Assembly (NCBI RefSeq): GCF_021018805.1
Contig: NC_086248.1
Span: 92,773,239-92,837,238 of the forward strand
Reading direction: 5' to 3'
DNA: 64,000 nt
Source: Prinia subflava
Lineage: Eukaryota > Chordata > Aves > Passeriformes > Cisticolidae
A program made the translations under genes and the position numbers. Of this stretch, positions 10,357 to 21,490 are shown piece after piece; within the stretch, counting starts at the first letter, position 1, and the number at the start of each line of letters is the position of its first letter. The notes under the pieces are model-generated. The model was not told the origin of the DNA, searched no databases, and was given only the letters and a program-made list of their open reading frames with translations.

Positions 10357-11389
10357 ACAAGCTATTCGCTTCACAACAAAACACATGAAAATGAACTGCT
10401 GTCATACCCAAATGCAGTTAATTGCATGCACAGTTTAATTTTATTCTTTGAAATTAGGCTTAAGGTTGAGTCTCCATCTAGGCAAAGGAAAATAAAATCC
10501 CAGAAAGATGGCACAGATAGCTAAAGAAATACTGCTGGCTCCAATGTAAATATGTTTGTGGTTTGCAAGAGACCTGCCAGTCAAGCAGCTGTGGGAGGTA
10601 ACAGGGGAGAACGCATGAGAGGAAAAAGTCTTGTGGCAACAGTGGCCAGTTTCATTATGGCCACTGCCAGACTGTGAAACAACTCTGGGGGCTTGAAATC
10701 CTATTGCCTATTAAAACTGGGCATGACAGCTCTTTTTTATGCTTCACCAACCAGAGATGGAACAGTGTCCTAGGGGAAATAAGGAAAAATATTTATTACA
10801 AGTGTTTAACACCTTTTAGTACAAAACAACCCTAATATGCAGCACTCAAGGATAATTCATGCCAGCACATGTAAAACCAAGGGAAATCGTTTATCAGCTC
10901 AATAATTTGGTCAGAGCTTTTAAAGGAAGAGATGATGCTCCAGTAAAAACCATAAGGCCAGATTTCTCTGAAGTGGAGGCACTTTAGGGGTTTTTTTAAT
11001 ATTATTTTTACAATTTCTCAGTAATCCACACCAGGCTCTGACAGCACACCCACCCCAGGGACTGCATGGCTGCCTGACTCGGGCTGAAGTGTGGCCATTC
11101 AGACTGGGGGTTCACCTGCCCCTCATGCATGGCAGTAGTTGCTGGCATATTTAAGAAAGCCACAGGACAGGCAGGGTTGGATCTTGAACAACACACGAGG
11201 CAGAGGTTTAAACAGCTTCAAAGGCTTATCTGAAAACCAGAGCTTGTCTCACACTGCAAACAGTCTGGAAGCATAAGGACACTCGGGTCAAGGGGTGTAT
11301 TTCAAATCTTTCCTGATAAAATGTTTGGAAGCAGTGCAATATAAAATGAGCTTCACTGCTTTCTTACACGGACATATGCAGTGTGACTT

Positions 11390-12490
11390 CCCAGCTTTGG
11401 GAGAAACCTGGAACTCAGGCGGGGGGAGCTCCACCACTCGCTGAGCGCCACAGGGAAAAATCTCGAGCACTTTCAAAAGGCTGCGCTCAAATCTATTCCT
11501 GCTCAGTGTCCCCATTTCGTAGGGAGTGAAATGGAGATGCGGGATGGTGGCACCATCTCCCCAGGACCTCCCTCGTGCCCACTGCAGAGCTGGGAACAGC
11601 TCCCGCTTCCTCAGCCCGGGCGGCGCTGCTGGCCCCACGCGTTACTCATTAACGCGCGGTTACTCGTTAACAGCCCGCGCACGGGGGTCCTGCACGGCCC
11701 CCCCAAAGACCCCGGGCTACATTGCACAATCCACACGCTGCTGCCCTGCCAGCTCCATCTCCTAGCTGAAACCTTGCTTCCTGGCATCCTTTTGCATCTT
11801 TGCTAGCGGCCGGAGCCAATATGTTAAAATACTGTTTACCCGGCCATTGTCTGTCCCAGAACCTGGGGGGGAACCACGGAGGAATTGGAGGAGTCCATCC
11901 ATGGCGAGGATATCCCCCTGCCAGTGAGTCAGGTTTCTCCCTCCCATCAGGAAAAGCATGCTGCTTAAACCGTGTTCCTGCCCTTCCCGAAATTTCCAGA
12001 GTGTTCCGCAGCCTTTAACCAGGGCCACAGCTGGCTGCTGGTGGCAGGGCAGGGTGGCTGACCTGGCGATGGCAGGGAAAGAAAAGGTCAAGGTGTGCTG
12101 CGGTGGGGCAAGGGGGAAACCCAGCTCTGCCAGAGAGTGACCCTGTGCAAAGGCCGGGCAGATGGGCGCTGCCTGAGGCCACAGAACTGCTCCCTGCTCA
12201 GGGTAGAGGGGCCCAAAGCCGGCGGCCAAAAGGCACCCAGGGGTGCCGGAGGGCAGCAGTGGCAGGAGGGGTCTGGAGCCTCCACGGCAGCGGTGGGGTG
12301 AAGCTGGTGCGCAGTGTCAGGCACCCCTGCCCTTCACGGAGCTCCCTCCGTGTATTTCAGGATTTCAGTACCCTTCTCACATCTCTCTGGAGGAGGGAAG
12401 TGAACGGGGGTGACGGTGGTTTTGACAAGGTGAACGTGGCAGCAGCCCCAGCAAACAGGCATTGTTGTCCCCAGCAAAAGACAGCAGCTC
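11390..12490. other. GC-rich patch with CpG-rich core
   Basis: GC content rises clearly against both flanks, and CpG is densest at about 11560-11720. A near-duplicate of CGCGTTACTCATTAAC occurs here (11638-11653 and 11655-11671). Several overlapping open frames on both strands (for example 11762-12229 -, 12103-12495 +) reflect the scarcity of stop codons in GC-rich DNA. None resembles a known protein. An unannotated promoter or non-coding exon is possible. Confidence 0.45.
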
Positions 12491-15400
12491 AGTGATCCTG
12501 TGCTACATCACTTGCAAAATTCAAGGTTTGTCCAAAACATTTTTATATAGATATAAACTCTTTTAATAGAGATAATATCAGGAATATATAACAACTATTA
12601 CTGTTATTATTAACCCTAAGGAACTTTGCTATTCCAGAAATATAAATAAAGTGTAGTTATCCTTAATCTGATTTCAAATGACCTGAAAAGAGGATCAAAA
12701 AAGTGCAAGGGAGCTGTACAACAGGGGAGAAAATGGCGAGTGGGGGAAGGGGGGTGAGGGTGTTGACTGTAAAAGAAAGAAAATTATCCCAATTCGAGCA
12801 CTGCTGGAAAAACGTGAAAGTTATTGCCGCACAAAGAACCTCTTGAACTGCTCTGCCTTCCAAAATTTCTACTGCACTCTCTGCAGTTACTTGTGTATGG
12901 CAGAAGCAGCATCTTTGTATTATATGAACAGTCTGCTTCATAATCAAATACCATCTGTCGCTACATCTGAACTTGTTTTCAACATCTGTGCGTTCTGGTC
13001 TTAACAAAGCTTTAAAAACTAATTCAAAAACTTTCACAGATCACTGACTAAATATGTACATTTACCATCTTTCATATTGGTTTAAAATATTTCTTCTATA
13101 GCTGCATCCCCTTGGCTGGGAATAGTTAAGATGTATACACTGAGTTGCTTTATTAAGCTTATTTTCTAATGGCCTTGGGTAGCCAAGTGCAAAAGAGGGA
13201 CACTTGCTCAGGCACCGAGAGGACCCATCATATTCTTTCTTGGTGCCAATACAGTCCCTTTCTGCCAATGAGAAACCTGAAAGTTGATCAGCTACCATAC
13301 CCCAATTACTCAAAATGACACTACAGATAAAACTGCAACCAAGGGGAGAATCAACTGTATGGCTTATATGCTGCTAAAGTGTGTCTGAACAAATGGTGAA
13401 GTAAAATCATGAGAGCCCTCAGGAGGATAAGTACGTTGTTACTTTGCACATGCTTCAGAAATGTGAAGTACATCTTTACAGAACTTTTGGCCAACCCCCT
13501 GGCAGATGTTGACCAGTTTTGCTTATGTATACATCAGTTGCAGAACACTAAAACAGAGATTGGAAATTTTAATTTAGTCAAGGCAGTTGGGCTAAAATGA
13601 TGGCTTTTGTTGAAACCATTAAATAGAGCTGCCTAATGAAGTACAGTACAGCACTGGCAAACCGAGCCCTGATGAGATGCAGCAGCTTCCAAACTGCAGC
13701 CCTGCAAAAGGGAAGAAGGAAGCTTGCAAGTCTTTAACTAAAGTGGAATGGCGACAGCCCTTGTAAAGCTGCGTTTGATTTTGTGTTTGAGGGCAGATGC
13801 ACTTGTACATTATTGCCCTGACATTTTAACCATTAGTTGGAAATGTGCCGTTGCAGTTCCTGCCATATATTTCTCAATCCTATTTGTTAGAAAGTGAGCT
13901 AATAGACAGTGTGATGAAGTGATCATAAATTCACTTTCAAAGGGCATTTGGGTTCAGAGCCTAAAGATTGAATATGGCAAATTCTTAGGCACGGGGAATA
14001 AGGTGGGGGCCAGGAGGGTCATTCTCACTGATGGGTTCAGTGATTGATTCCACTACAGAACTATATTTGCCCTTTACTTGGCTGTTTAACACAGAATAGC
14101 CATAATAGGTTCCCGATCCATTATTCCTCTTCTTCCTAGGGTCACTATGAAGTGAAAGAAAATATAACCTTGGCTGTGATAAAATAAACTTTAGCATTAT
14201 CAGGTGTTTGGAAATTGGAAGGCGTCTGATTGCTTCATATAGGATAGACACAAACACACACACACACAAAGGGTTATAATATAATCCTCCATGCCGCCCC
14301 TGACAAATGGTTATTACCATTCAGTATTGGTTTTGTGCTCATGCAATAATATGGTGTCATGCAAGTCCACACAGCCTTAAAATTCTTCTTATTATACACA
14401 GCCTTCCAAAAATCACATGCAGAATGCTGCTCTTTTAATGGTGATCAGCAGCATTTTTTTAAAGATAGGTGGCTTAGAACAAAATTTGCTTTGAGAGAGA
14501 AAAAAAATTATCTGAAAGGCAAGATGAAAATTAGTGTTTTAGCACAAGGCAGCCCCAAAATATTTTCAATAATTAGAAGAGACTTATGTTCCATTTCACT
14601 GTTTTATGTGTTATATAGTATAGAGCAAGTGCCACTGTAGTTAAGTGTTTGTCAGCATTTCCCTTGTAAATCCTGGTTTTCCAGAGGGTTGCTATAACTT
14701 GCCAATTTCAAATCGCACTGGGCTAGCACTCACTATCCACATTGTCAGCCCAGATGCAAATTTCTGTTGTTGTTATTACCAAAAATGAAATCAAGTGAAG
14801 CTGCTGGTTTTCAGTTCATGGCAAAAGATGATGGTTGGGAAGTGGGGGATGGTGGTGGCTTGTGTGCTGTTTTTTTCCCCTTGTTGCTCCTAGTTGGGAT
14901 TTTGTTGCTTCAATAGCCTGATTCAAATGGGTTTGTTTTGAAAGAGATGTGAAAGATATTTTTTTGTACACCCCAAAAAATAAGTGACACGTAGAGGGCT
15001 CAGGAAGAGAAGAGGGCAGTGCTCTTATCTGGTACAACATTATCTGAGCCAGGCTGTTGGTATCCAGGGGTACCTGCTGACCCCATTCCAGGCTTAGGTT
15101 CTGCATCATAAAGGCCTTAACATGCTAATAAATGTCTATAAGTTGCTGAATCCAGCAAGAAAACATAAAATTAGTTGACTCAGCTAGAGCAACTCCTGTG
15201 GAGCACAGGAGCAAACCCATGTCTCCTCTTCCCAGCCTTTGGGGCCAACCTCTGGAGACCCTACAGGACCTTATAAACAGAACCACGAAGAAGGGGCCAA
15301 TCCCTCTTCAACATCCCCAAAACCTACATGACCCCACAATGGGCACAGCAGAGTACAGGACTGCAGAGCTGCAGCCCCTAATGTTCTCTGCATGGCAATG

Positions 15401-16614
15401 GAGCAGAGGGGTGCCTCCTCCACTTTGAATTAATTAAAATTAATTTTCCAACTTTAAAAAGAATTCTGAAGAATATTTGTCCTTTTATTGATCAAGTCTT
15501 TTGCTATTTAACACCTGCTTGGTTTTGTTATGCTGGAGAAGGCTGTACTGAGATGTTCCTGACTGCTTTCCTCTGTGGGTGTAACCCTCCACCCCTGAGA
15601 AGCATAAGCACATGAATCCAGACTAAAATCAGATTTACACCAGTGCAGAAGTACACTTAAAGTGGAGAAACAGCCCTAAGGTCAAAAGTTTGCATTGAGG
15701 AGGAGTGCACTTGTAGACGTTTACAAACCTAGATGCTTTCTGCAAGTAAAGAAATGGGGAGTCCCTGGGTGAGCCATTGTTACCAGCTCTAGAGAGGCTA
15801 AAAACTGGTAATGCCACACTCCAGCTGCCTGGAGAAAGACAAATTGGAGAATATGTTCATATTGCTTGGAAGGTACCCACGAATCTTGTAGTACTTTTAA
15901 ATCAGCCGATGTGGCCTGCAGAGCTGGCAAAGCTGGGGAGTTCATCTCGCTGGGCAGGTTGGGGTATGGCTTGTGATATTTTTGGTCTCCTGGACTGAGA
16001 GACCAAGGTCAGCAAAAGAGACTTTGACATTAGTAGTGTTACATCAGCTTACATCAGGTGAGGTTTCAGTCTGTGCACAGTAGCACCAGTTTATCTTTAT
16101 AAGCCATTGCTCAGGTACCTCCTCCAGGATCTGCACTAATCAGAACTACCCCACACACCACTTCAGCATAGAAAACAAGGTCTGTATTAGTCATACACTG
16201 TTTTCCCCACCTGGAAAAATTCTTAGGTAGATTCCACTTGAAAACAAAGGGTGATTCCCTGCCTATTTAGTGTTAAGTCAGAATGCCAATTTTATTCTGT
16301 ATCCAAGCCCCAAATTTTAATGTATTGAGGCATTCCACCACAAAATTCAAGCTTCAAGATCAGAGGACCCCAGCTAAATGTCAAGATATTTCCACAAAAA
16401 AGAAAAACTGGATTTGCCCTCTATGTAAGGCACACAGCAGATAAAACCAATAATACCTTATCTCCTCCCATAACTTCCTGGCCAGAAGCAGCAGCAATAT
16501 ATATTAAGATATCAATTGACTGTTTATAGGATTAAGTAAGGAATAGCTGAAATCAGTCCTTGCTTTTATTTGAGTTTAATTCATCCAGTCAGAGATCTGT
16601 GTGGTAACCACCTA

Positions 16615-16815
16615 TAATAAAGTAATAATAGCAATAATAATAGAGCTTTGCACTTTCACAGCATCTTCCACTGAAAGTTATCTGTGTGCTTCATAAACAT
16701 TACTCTTGCATCCATTCCTTCAATTCCTCCACTTTCTCCTCATCTTTATCCATAGAATCTGCAGTAATATGATAGCATGGATGGCCTTACAAATAAACTA
16801 AGGTGAGCTGTTACT
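16615..16815 (-). repeat. MIR-like ancient SINE fragment
   Basis: The segment reads as a decayed MIR in reverse: an AATAATAATA tail, then a stretch like the 'agcgctttacaaacatta' part (cttcataaacatta at 16692-16705), and an 'acaaataaactaagg' stretch matching the complement of the MIR core 'cctcagtttc...ctgt' at 16788-16804. Divergence is high, so a repeat-library search is needed to fix family and ends. Confidence 0.45.
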
Positions 16816-17869
16816 TCAATGAAATACAGAAAGAGCAAGGTAAAGTTATGTGAAAAATATGAGGGAAATCCAGTAAGCTAGAGACAGTATATATTCATTT
16901 TGCTAACATGTTATGTGCTCAGTTAAGGATAAAAGAAAATCCATACATTCTGCTAGGTTCCCTGATATTCTTGCATTAAAGGAATATAAATCAACGTGCA
17001 CCACTCAGCGTGTTGGGTTTCTGAGACATAAAATGAAGAGGAAGAAAAATATCAGTGAAGAAAGTTTGGAAAGACACGGGTTTTGTTTCCTTAGAACAGA
17101 TAATATTTTCTTAAATCTCAGTCTTATGAAGACATATTGCACATATGTAAGTCACAGCATTGAAAGGTGGCAGGAGATGTAGGCATGGGGTTGCAATTTG
17201 AAACTCCCCAGAGCAGTGGGGCTCCCTTTGTCTGGGGTTATAGGGCAACCAGCTCACTAAGCACAGTTATGAGACAAATAAGAAATACTAACAAATACTG
17301 ACACAGGTATTGTATTCAGTGTCTTGAACTGACTTCAGAACAAAGAAAGAAGATGCTGTTTTCTCCTGGAAATTAATCGCTGGAATCTTAGCCTGTCTCC
17401 AGTGGAAAACTTCCTAGAGTGAAATTCTCTCCAGGTGGATAGCAGCACAAAGACCACACAGCACTAAGCTTGTGGTAATGGCTTCTTCCATTTTGGTGCT
17501 TTAATGTAAAGTGAAAGGTAAACAACATTTAAAAGATGAGGACAACACCTGAGAATGCATAAAATTATACAAGCAGGCAGATTTGGGAGAAAGATGCACG
17601 GTAAAGAGAAGTTTTGTAAATGGAAAGGGTTTCTAAGCAGGAAAATCCCAATGTTCCACCAGTATATCGGAGGCCTTTCTCCTCTTGTGTTAGGTTTGCA
17701 GATTTTCTCCACAAAGAAGCGGGTCCCTCTATGACTAAGTGGCCATTTCCTCTACTGGGCAAATCCAGGCTTTAGCTGAACACGGTGAAATCCTGGGAGA
17801 GGCATGGATAGCAGAGGGAAGGGGAACAGGCAGTGGACTCCAATGGTGAACCAGGACAAATAAGAGAAC

Positions 17870-17965
17870 TGTGGCCCATGTCTCAACTTCTCTATCCATA
17901 AAATAACAGCAGTAGGAAGTGTCTTCCTGTGCTAAGTGTATTGAGAGGAGCTCTGTGTGTAAACA
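17870..17965 (+). repeat. MIR-like ancient SINE fragment
   Basis: GTCTCAACTTCTCTATCCA followed by TAAAATAACAGCAGTA (17880-17914) parallels the MIR core 'cctcagtttcctcatctgtaaaatgggaataata'. The bases that follow parallel the trailing 'ttgtgagga' part. The match is by eye. Confidence 0.45.
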
Positions 17966-19289
17966 TCAAAACTATTTCCAGCTATTACCCCTGTGGGCCT
18001 GATATTTCTGGGTCTGAGAGATTTTAGCCTGCTAGCAGCTGCTAACTTTTTTCCCAAGGGAAAATTTCTCAAGAAAGCTTCTTCTCAAAACAATCTTGGC
18101 AAAAAACTATCTTTTCTCAAAACAATCTTTCTCCAGGTGGTGTTTTTTTGCTTTCTAGTTCTCAAAGAAGACATTTTAGCTGTTTCTCTAGTTTAACCAA
18201 TAGCATTAGAGAGGTGTCCTTCCTGGTCACCAATCCTGTTAAGTCTGTATTGGAACACCTTATAAAAACTAGTAAGAAGTAGACAAATAAAGCTTTTTCT
18301 ATACTCTTTGCCCTCTGAAATATTTGGAGTCTCTCATCTTTTTTCGTTTCCTACAGCAACATTACCCCCTCAGTAATTTCATTCTGCCCTCCCCCTTTTC
18401 TCAGTATGACAGTGACTGCAGCACTAGCCCAGTAATTGGATGTTTTCGTGCCTCAAACTCACTGGTATTTAATTTTTATATCATTCTCAGAACCTATCAC
18501 ATATTTGTTTTGATTTATTCAATATTGATCCTTTCTCTGACTTTCGAGCAGCTATCACCTTCCCCGCCCGTTCCCAGGGAATCTGCCAAGCCAGCAGTTT
18601 GTGATTTTGTCATAATACATGTGTTTCATTTGCCGAGTGGCTGTCACAAGCATCTCACAAATGTTACATCCCCTCTTTTTATTCACACGTTCTGTATATT
18701 CAGTGTTCCCAGAGATGGGCTTTTCTTGTGTGGAGAAGCAAGGCTTTTTGTATCAGTTTGCAGGATACAAATCTAAACCTGTTTTAGCAGAGAAAGAGGA
18801 GCTTTATTTTTGCTGGATTTGAATAAATGCTCTTATCTGGCTTTCCACAATACACTATGCACACGAGAGCAGAAAAAAGACAGCTGACTGAGGCGAACCC
18901 GGGGCGACATTTTCTGAAGTGTTGAGGTGGCTTCAGCAGGTTTCACTTTGTTTGCAGTCACTTGCATTTTGCTCCCTCATGATACACAAGCATGTCCCCA
19001 TTTCAGAAAGTCAGTGTAAAATATTCTAAACTGCTTTCCCCAAATCTCTTCCTTGTTAGTTCTGTGTCTCACTGCTGGGAGTCTTCTACAGCATGGCCAT
19101 GAGAAGAAGGCCAAATACCACCGGTCTAAACATTTTATTTTTAGGAGTTACCCTCTTCCACGGAAACATGAAGCAAAGCCCATACCCAAGCTATGAGCAC
19201 AAGTTAAGAGCACAATCAGCAGACCAAGGGAAGTTTTCATCCCCTTCTATTTAGGCCCATCTATTTAATATCACTACTCTCAGCTCTGG

Positions 19290-19547
19290 AAGTCAAAGAG
19301 GATATTGAGAAACTGGAAAGGTCCCAGTAGAAGGAGACCAGGATCATCAGCACAGGAGTGCTGAAGAAAGGTTGAAGAAACTGGTCTTATTTAAGAAGAT
19401 GAAGAGGAGGCTGGGAAGGAAGGTCTCTAGCCAATATTTGAAGGGTAGTCACAAAGTCAGTGTTTGAAGGGTAGGCACAAGGACAACTGAGTTGCTCATC
19501 TTGGGAGCAACAGACAGTAAAACAAGGAGCAAGAACTGATGCCTAAA
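19290..19547 (+). mobile_element. CR1-type LINE fragment, 5' piece of a split 3' end
   Basis: Non-coding remnant of a CR1 retrotransposon 3' region. It includes GGATATTGAGAAACTGGAAA, then text parallel to the CR1 'gagtccagaggagggccacgaagatgatca' and 'ggcacaaggacaactgagttgctcatc' segments. It ends near AAGAACTGATGCC. CR1 is the main LINE of birds and other sauropsids. The many substitutions suggest an old insertion. The element resumes at about 20030, with about 480 bp of unrelated sequence between. Confidence 0.6.
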
Positions 19548-20028
19548 GATTTTTTGCTTTTTATATATATTTTTATATATTTGTAGCTTTGTAGATTTTA
19601 ACATACAGATGTATAGTTTCTGGCATTTACTTACACTTTAGAACAGTAGAGTACCCTTTCTAACACATTATGTCACATTCTTGAAATTCTATTTAGTCTT
19701 ATTTCCAAGAAAAGAATTTCTAACAAGGACATCTTGTTTTACACCAGCATTTGGGAGACACAACAAAATATAGGGCAAAGAACCCCTTGGAGTCTCTCCA
19801 ATAGGGCAGGTCCCAGGTGGGTTCCCAGCACAACTGGTCTCCTATTAGATGTACTTGCTAGATACACTAATTAATTAAACTTATAAAACGGTGATAATCT
19901 GATGCCACTGGTGCACATAGCTATATTTTGTGCACCTGAAATTCATTAAAGAACTGCCCTTCATACCAACCACTTTAATGCTGTTTGGAAAGTTTTTCTT
20001 TCGATTCCAGGCAACATAACCACAAGCT
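19548..20028. other. About 480-bp block interrupting the CR1, possible nested insertion
   Basis: This AT-rich block sits between two collinear CR1 pieces and does not match CR1. It contains an ATTAATTAAACTTATAAAA stretch, then ATTCATTAAAGAACTGCC (19941-19958) and a TTT-rich end, a layout reminiscent of the R/poly(A) part of an avian LTR. I could not define TG...CA ends or a target-site duplication, so an LTR is only one option. The other is a very diverged CR1 middle. Confidence 0.3.
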
Positions 20029-20278
20029 GTGGCTCAGAAGATTCAGGATAAACAATAAGGAACACTTACTCACTAGAGGAGTAAGCTCCTAGAGCAGGAA
20101 CAAGCTACCCAAGAGCTGGTATCTCAGTCCATGGAGGCTTTCAAGACTTGTCAAGAAAAAAACCCAGAAAACCAGATGTGACATTATCTGGCCAGTTAGC
20201 AATGTCTGTGCACTGAGCCGGAGGCTGAACAAGATGACCTCCAGGAGGTCCCTTACATTTCATACTTCTATGGTCAAA
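20029..20278 (+). mobile_element. CR1-type LINE 3' end
   Basis: The segment parallels the extreme CR1 3' end in order: an 'agagcaggaacaagctaccca' stretch (parallel to 'ggaacaggttgcccagag'), CCATGGAGGCTTTCAAGACT, and AACAAGATGACCTCCAGGAG followed by GTCCCTTACA. It closes with an imperfect ATTTCATACTTCTATGG, equivalent to the terminal 'attctatga' repeats. The 3' end is intact, as usual for 5'-truncated CR1 copies. Confidence 0.75.
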
Positions 20279-21339
20279 AAGTGTTATGAAAGTTCAAAGG
20301 AACTTTTCAATGAGCCCTCAGAGAACATGCACATATACACACTAACAGAGGGAGAAATCAAACAGGGCTTCCAATATAAACAGCTTCTCAAGATATTCTG
20401 CCATCAAAGTTAAGCTCCTGTGATCTCCACAGGCATTTGAGACATGAAGAAGGGTAGAATATAGAAGTCTGAGAAAAATAGTCCCTGTGTTGTTTACGTT
20501 CAAGTTTTTAGTCTTATCTCCCTATAAAATTCTTGTACCACTTAGGAAACCCTCAGCTTTCTGCAGAAGCAACTGCCAGCTTCCTCTTAGCTCTTCCCTA
20601 ACCCATTTCTTTTCTTTAAACTGTTCTCCCTTCTTGTGAGCTTGCATTCTTTCTAATTCCACATCCTGACACTATTTGGGTTTTGTCTCTCTTCTCTCAG
20701 GAACGTGCCATCTTGTGTAAACCCGAGATCTGGCTCCTTATCTCCAGTAATTTCCACTCTCAGCAGCCTCAGAAATAACTGGTTAATTAGAGGCATATGC
20801 TTGGGGGCTGCATCCATTTCCACAGTTTATGCTGTATCATTCAGGGGAGACAATAGTGGAAAAATCTATCCTTTTCTATGGAGAAATACCTTGTTTGTCA
20901 TACCATCCCAGGCAGCTTACAAAGTAAAAGATGGTTTTGCCCGGGGAAATTCAGAGATGGGACAGACTTTTGCACGGATTCTTTTCAGTAAGCATTTTTC
21001 TGCATTACCATTTCTGCTATCGCGTCCAGTGTCACCAGGGAACGGTTCAGCATAAACACCTCCTGAGGAACTGTTCCAGAGCCTAATGCCAACCTGAGAC
21101 AGCTGCTGATGCTGAACAACATCATCAAGGGCCCACTGTCCCTTCCTGCCACTCCTCCTCCTTCACCACCAGTGAAAGAACTATGAAAAGACCAAGAGCT
21201 GGTGTACAGCCAACAAGAACTAAAGATCTTGCAGCTGGTTGTACCACCTGTGCCTTGTGAAATTCCAGCCAAAACAACGTCCCCTCCCTCCCCTCAGATA
21301 ACCCCTTCATTAGAGAGAAGGGCACCCCATTTGACAACT

Positions 21340-21490
21340 TTATGAGCGGGAGGGGTGCGTGCACAGCAGCAGGTACGGAAGGCAGCAGCTCCTGCTGTCG
21401 CCGGGGTTCTGCGGTGTGCAGGGCCTCTCGGGGCCGCGCACGTTCAAATGCACACGCGGCGTGCAAGCCACATTGTGCCAGATATATATA
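21340..21490. promoter_or_regulatory. Small CpG-rich patch followed by TATATATA
   Basis: About 130 bases with dense CpG (GCCGGGG, GGGGCCGCGCACG, ACGCGGCGTG) are followed by TATATATA at 21483-21490. The arrangement is promoter-like, but no gene or transcript start can be tied to it from sequence alone. Confidence 0.25.

Larger units (their letters stand above)
7706..11389. other. Intergenic sequence downstream of PROX1
   Basis: No exon or gene is recognisable. The first 330 bases (to about 8040) are unique, balanced-composition sequence with TAAGATAATGAATG-like and CCAAT-like motifs and could be a conserved element. A 24-bp tandem duplication lies at 8810-8857. A CAAA-type repeat is at 10331-10356, and a 9-bp-arm inverted repeat is centred near 10653. 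The open frames at 8048-8473 (+) and 9600-9920 (-) look like chance. Confidence 0.6.
12491..19289. other. Intergenic sequence, mostly unique
   Basis: AT-rich unique sequence without a recognisable gene. It contains a short AC run (14252-14268), two MIR-like fragments (16.6 and 17.9 kb), a stretch near 15630 with the GATTTACACCAGTG motif of old amniote repeats, and a doublet of TTCTCAAAACAATCTT around 18081-18128. The open frames 12663-13037 (-), 13985-14320 (-) and 18324-18776 (+) are not recognised and look like chance. Confidence 0.55.
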
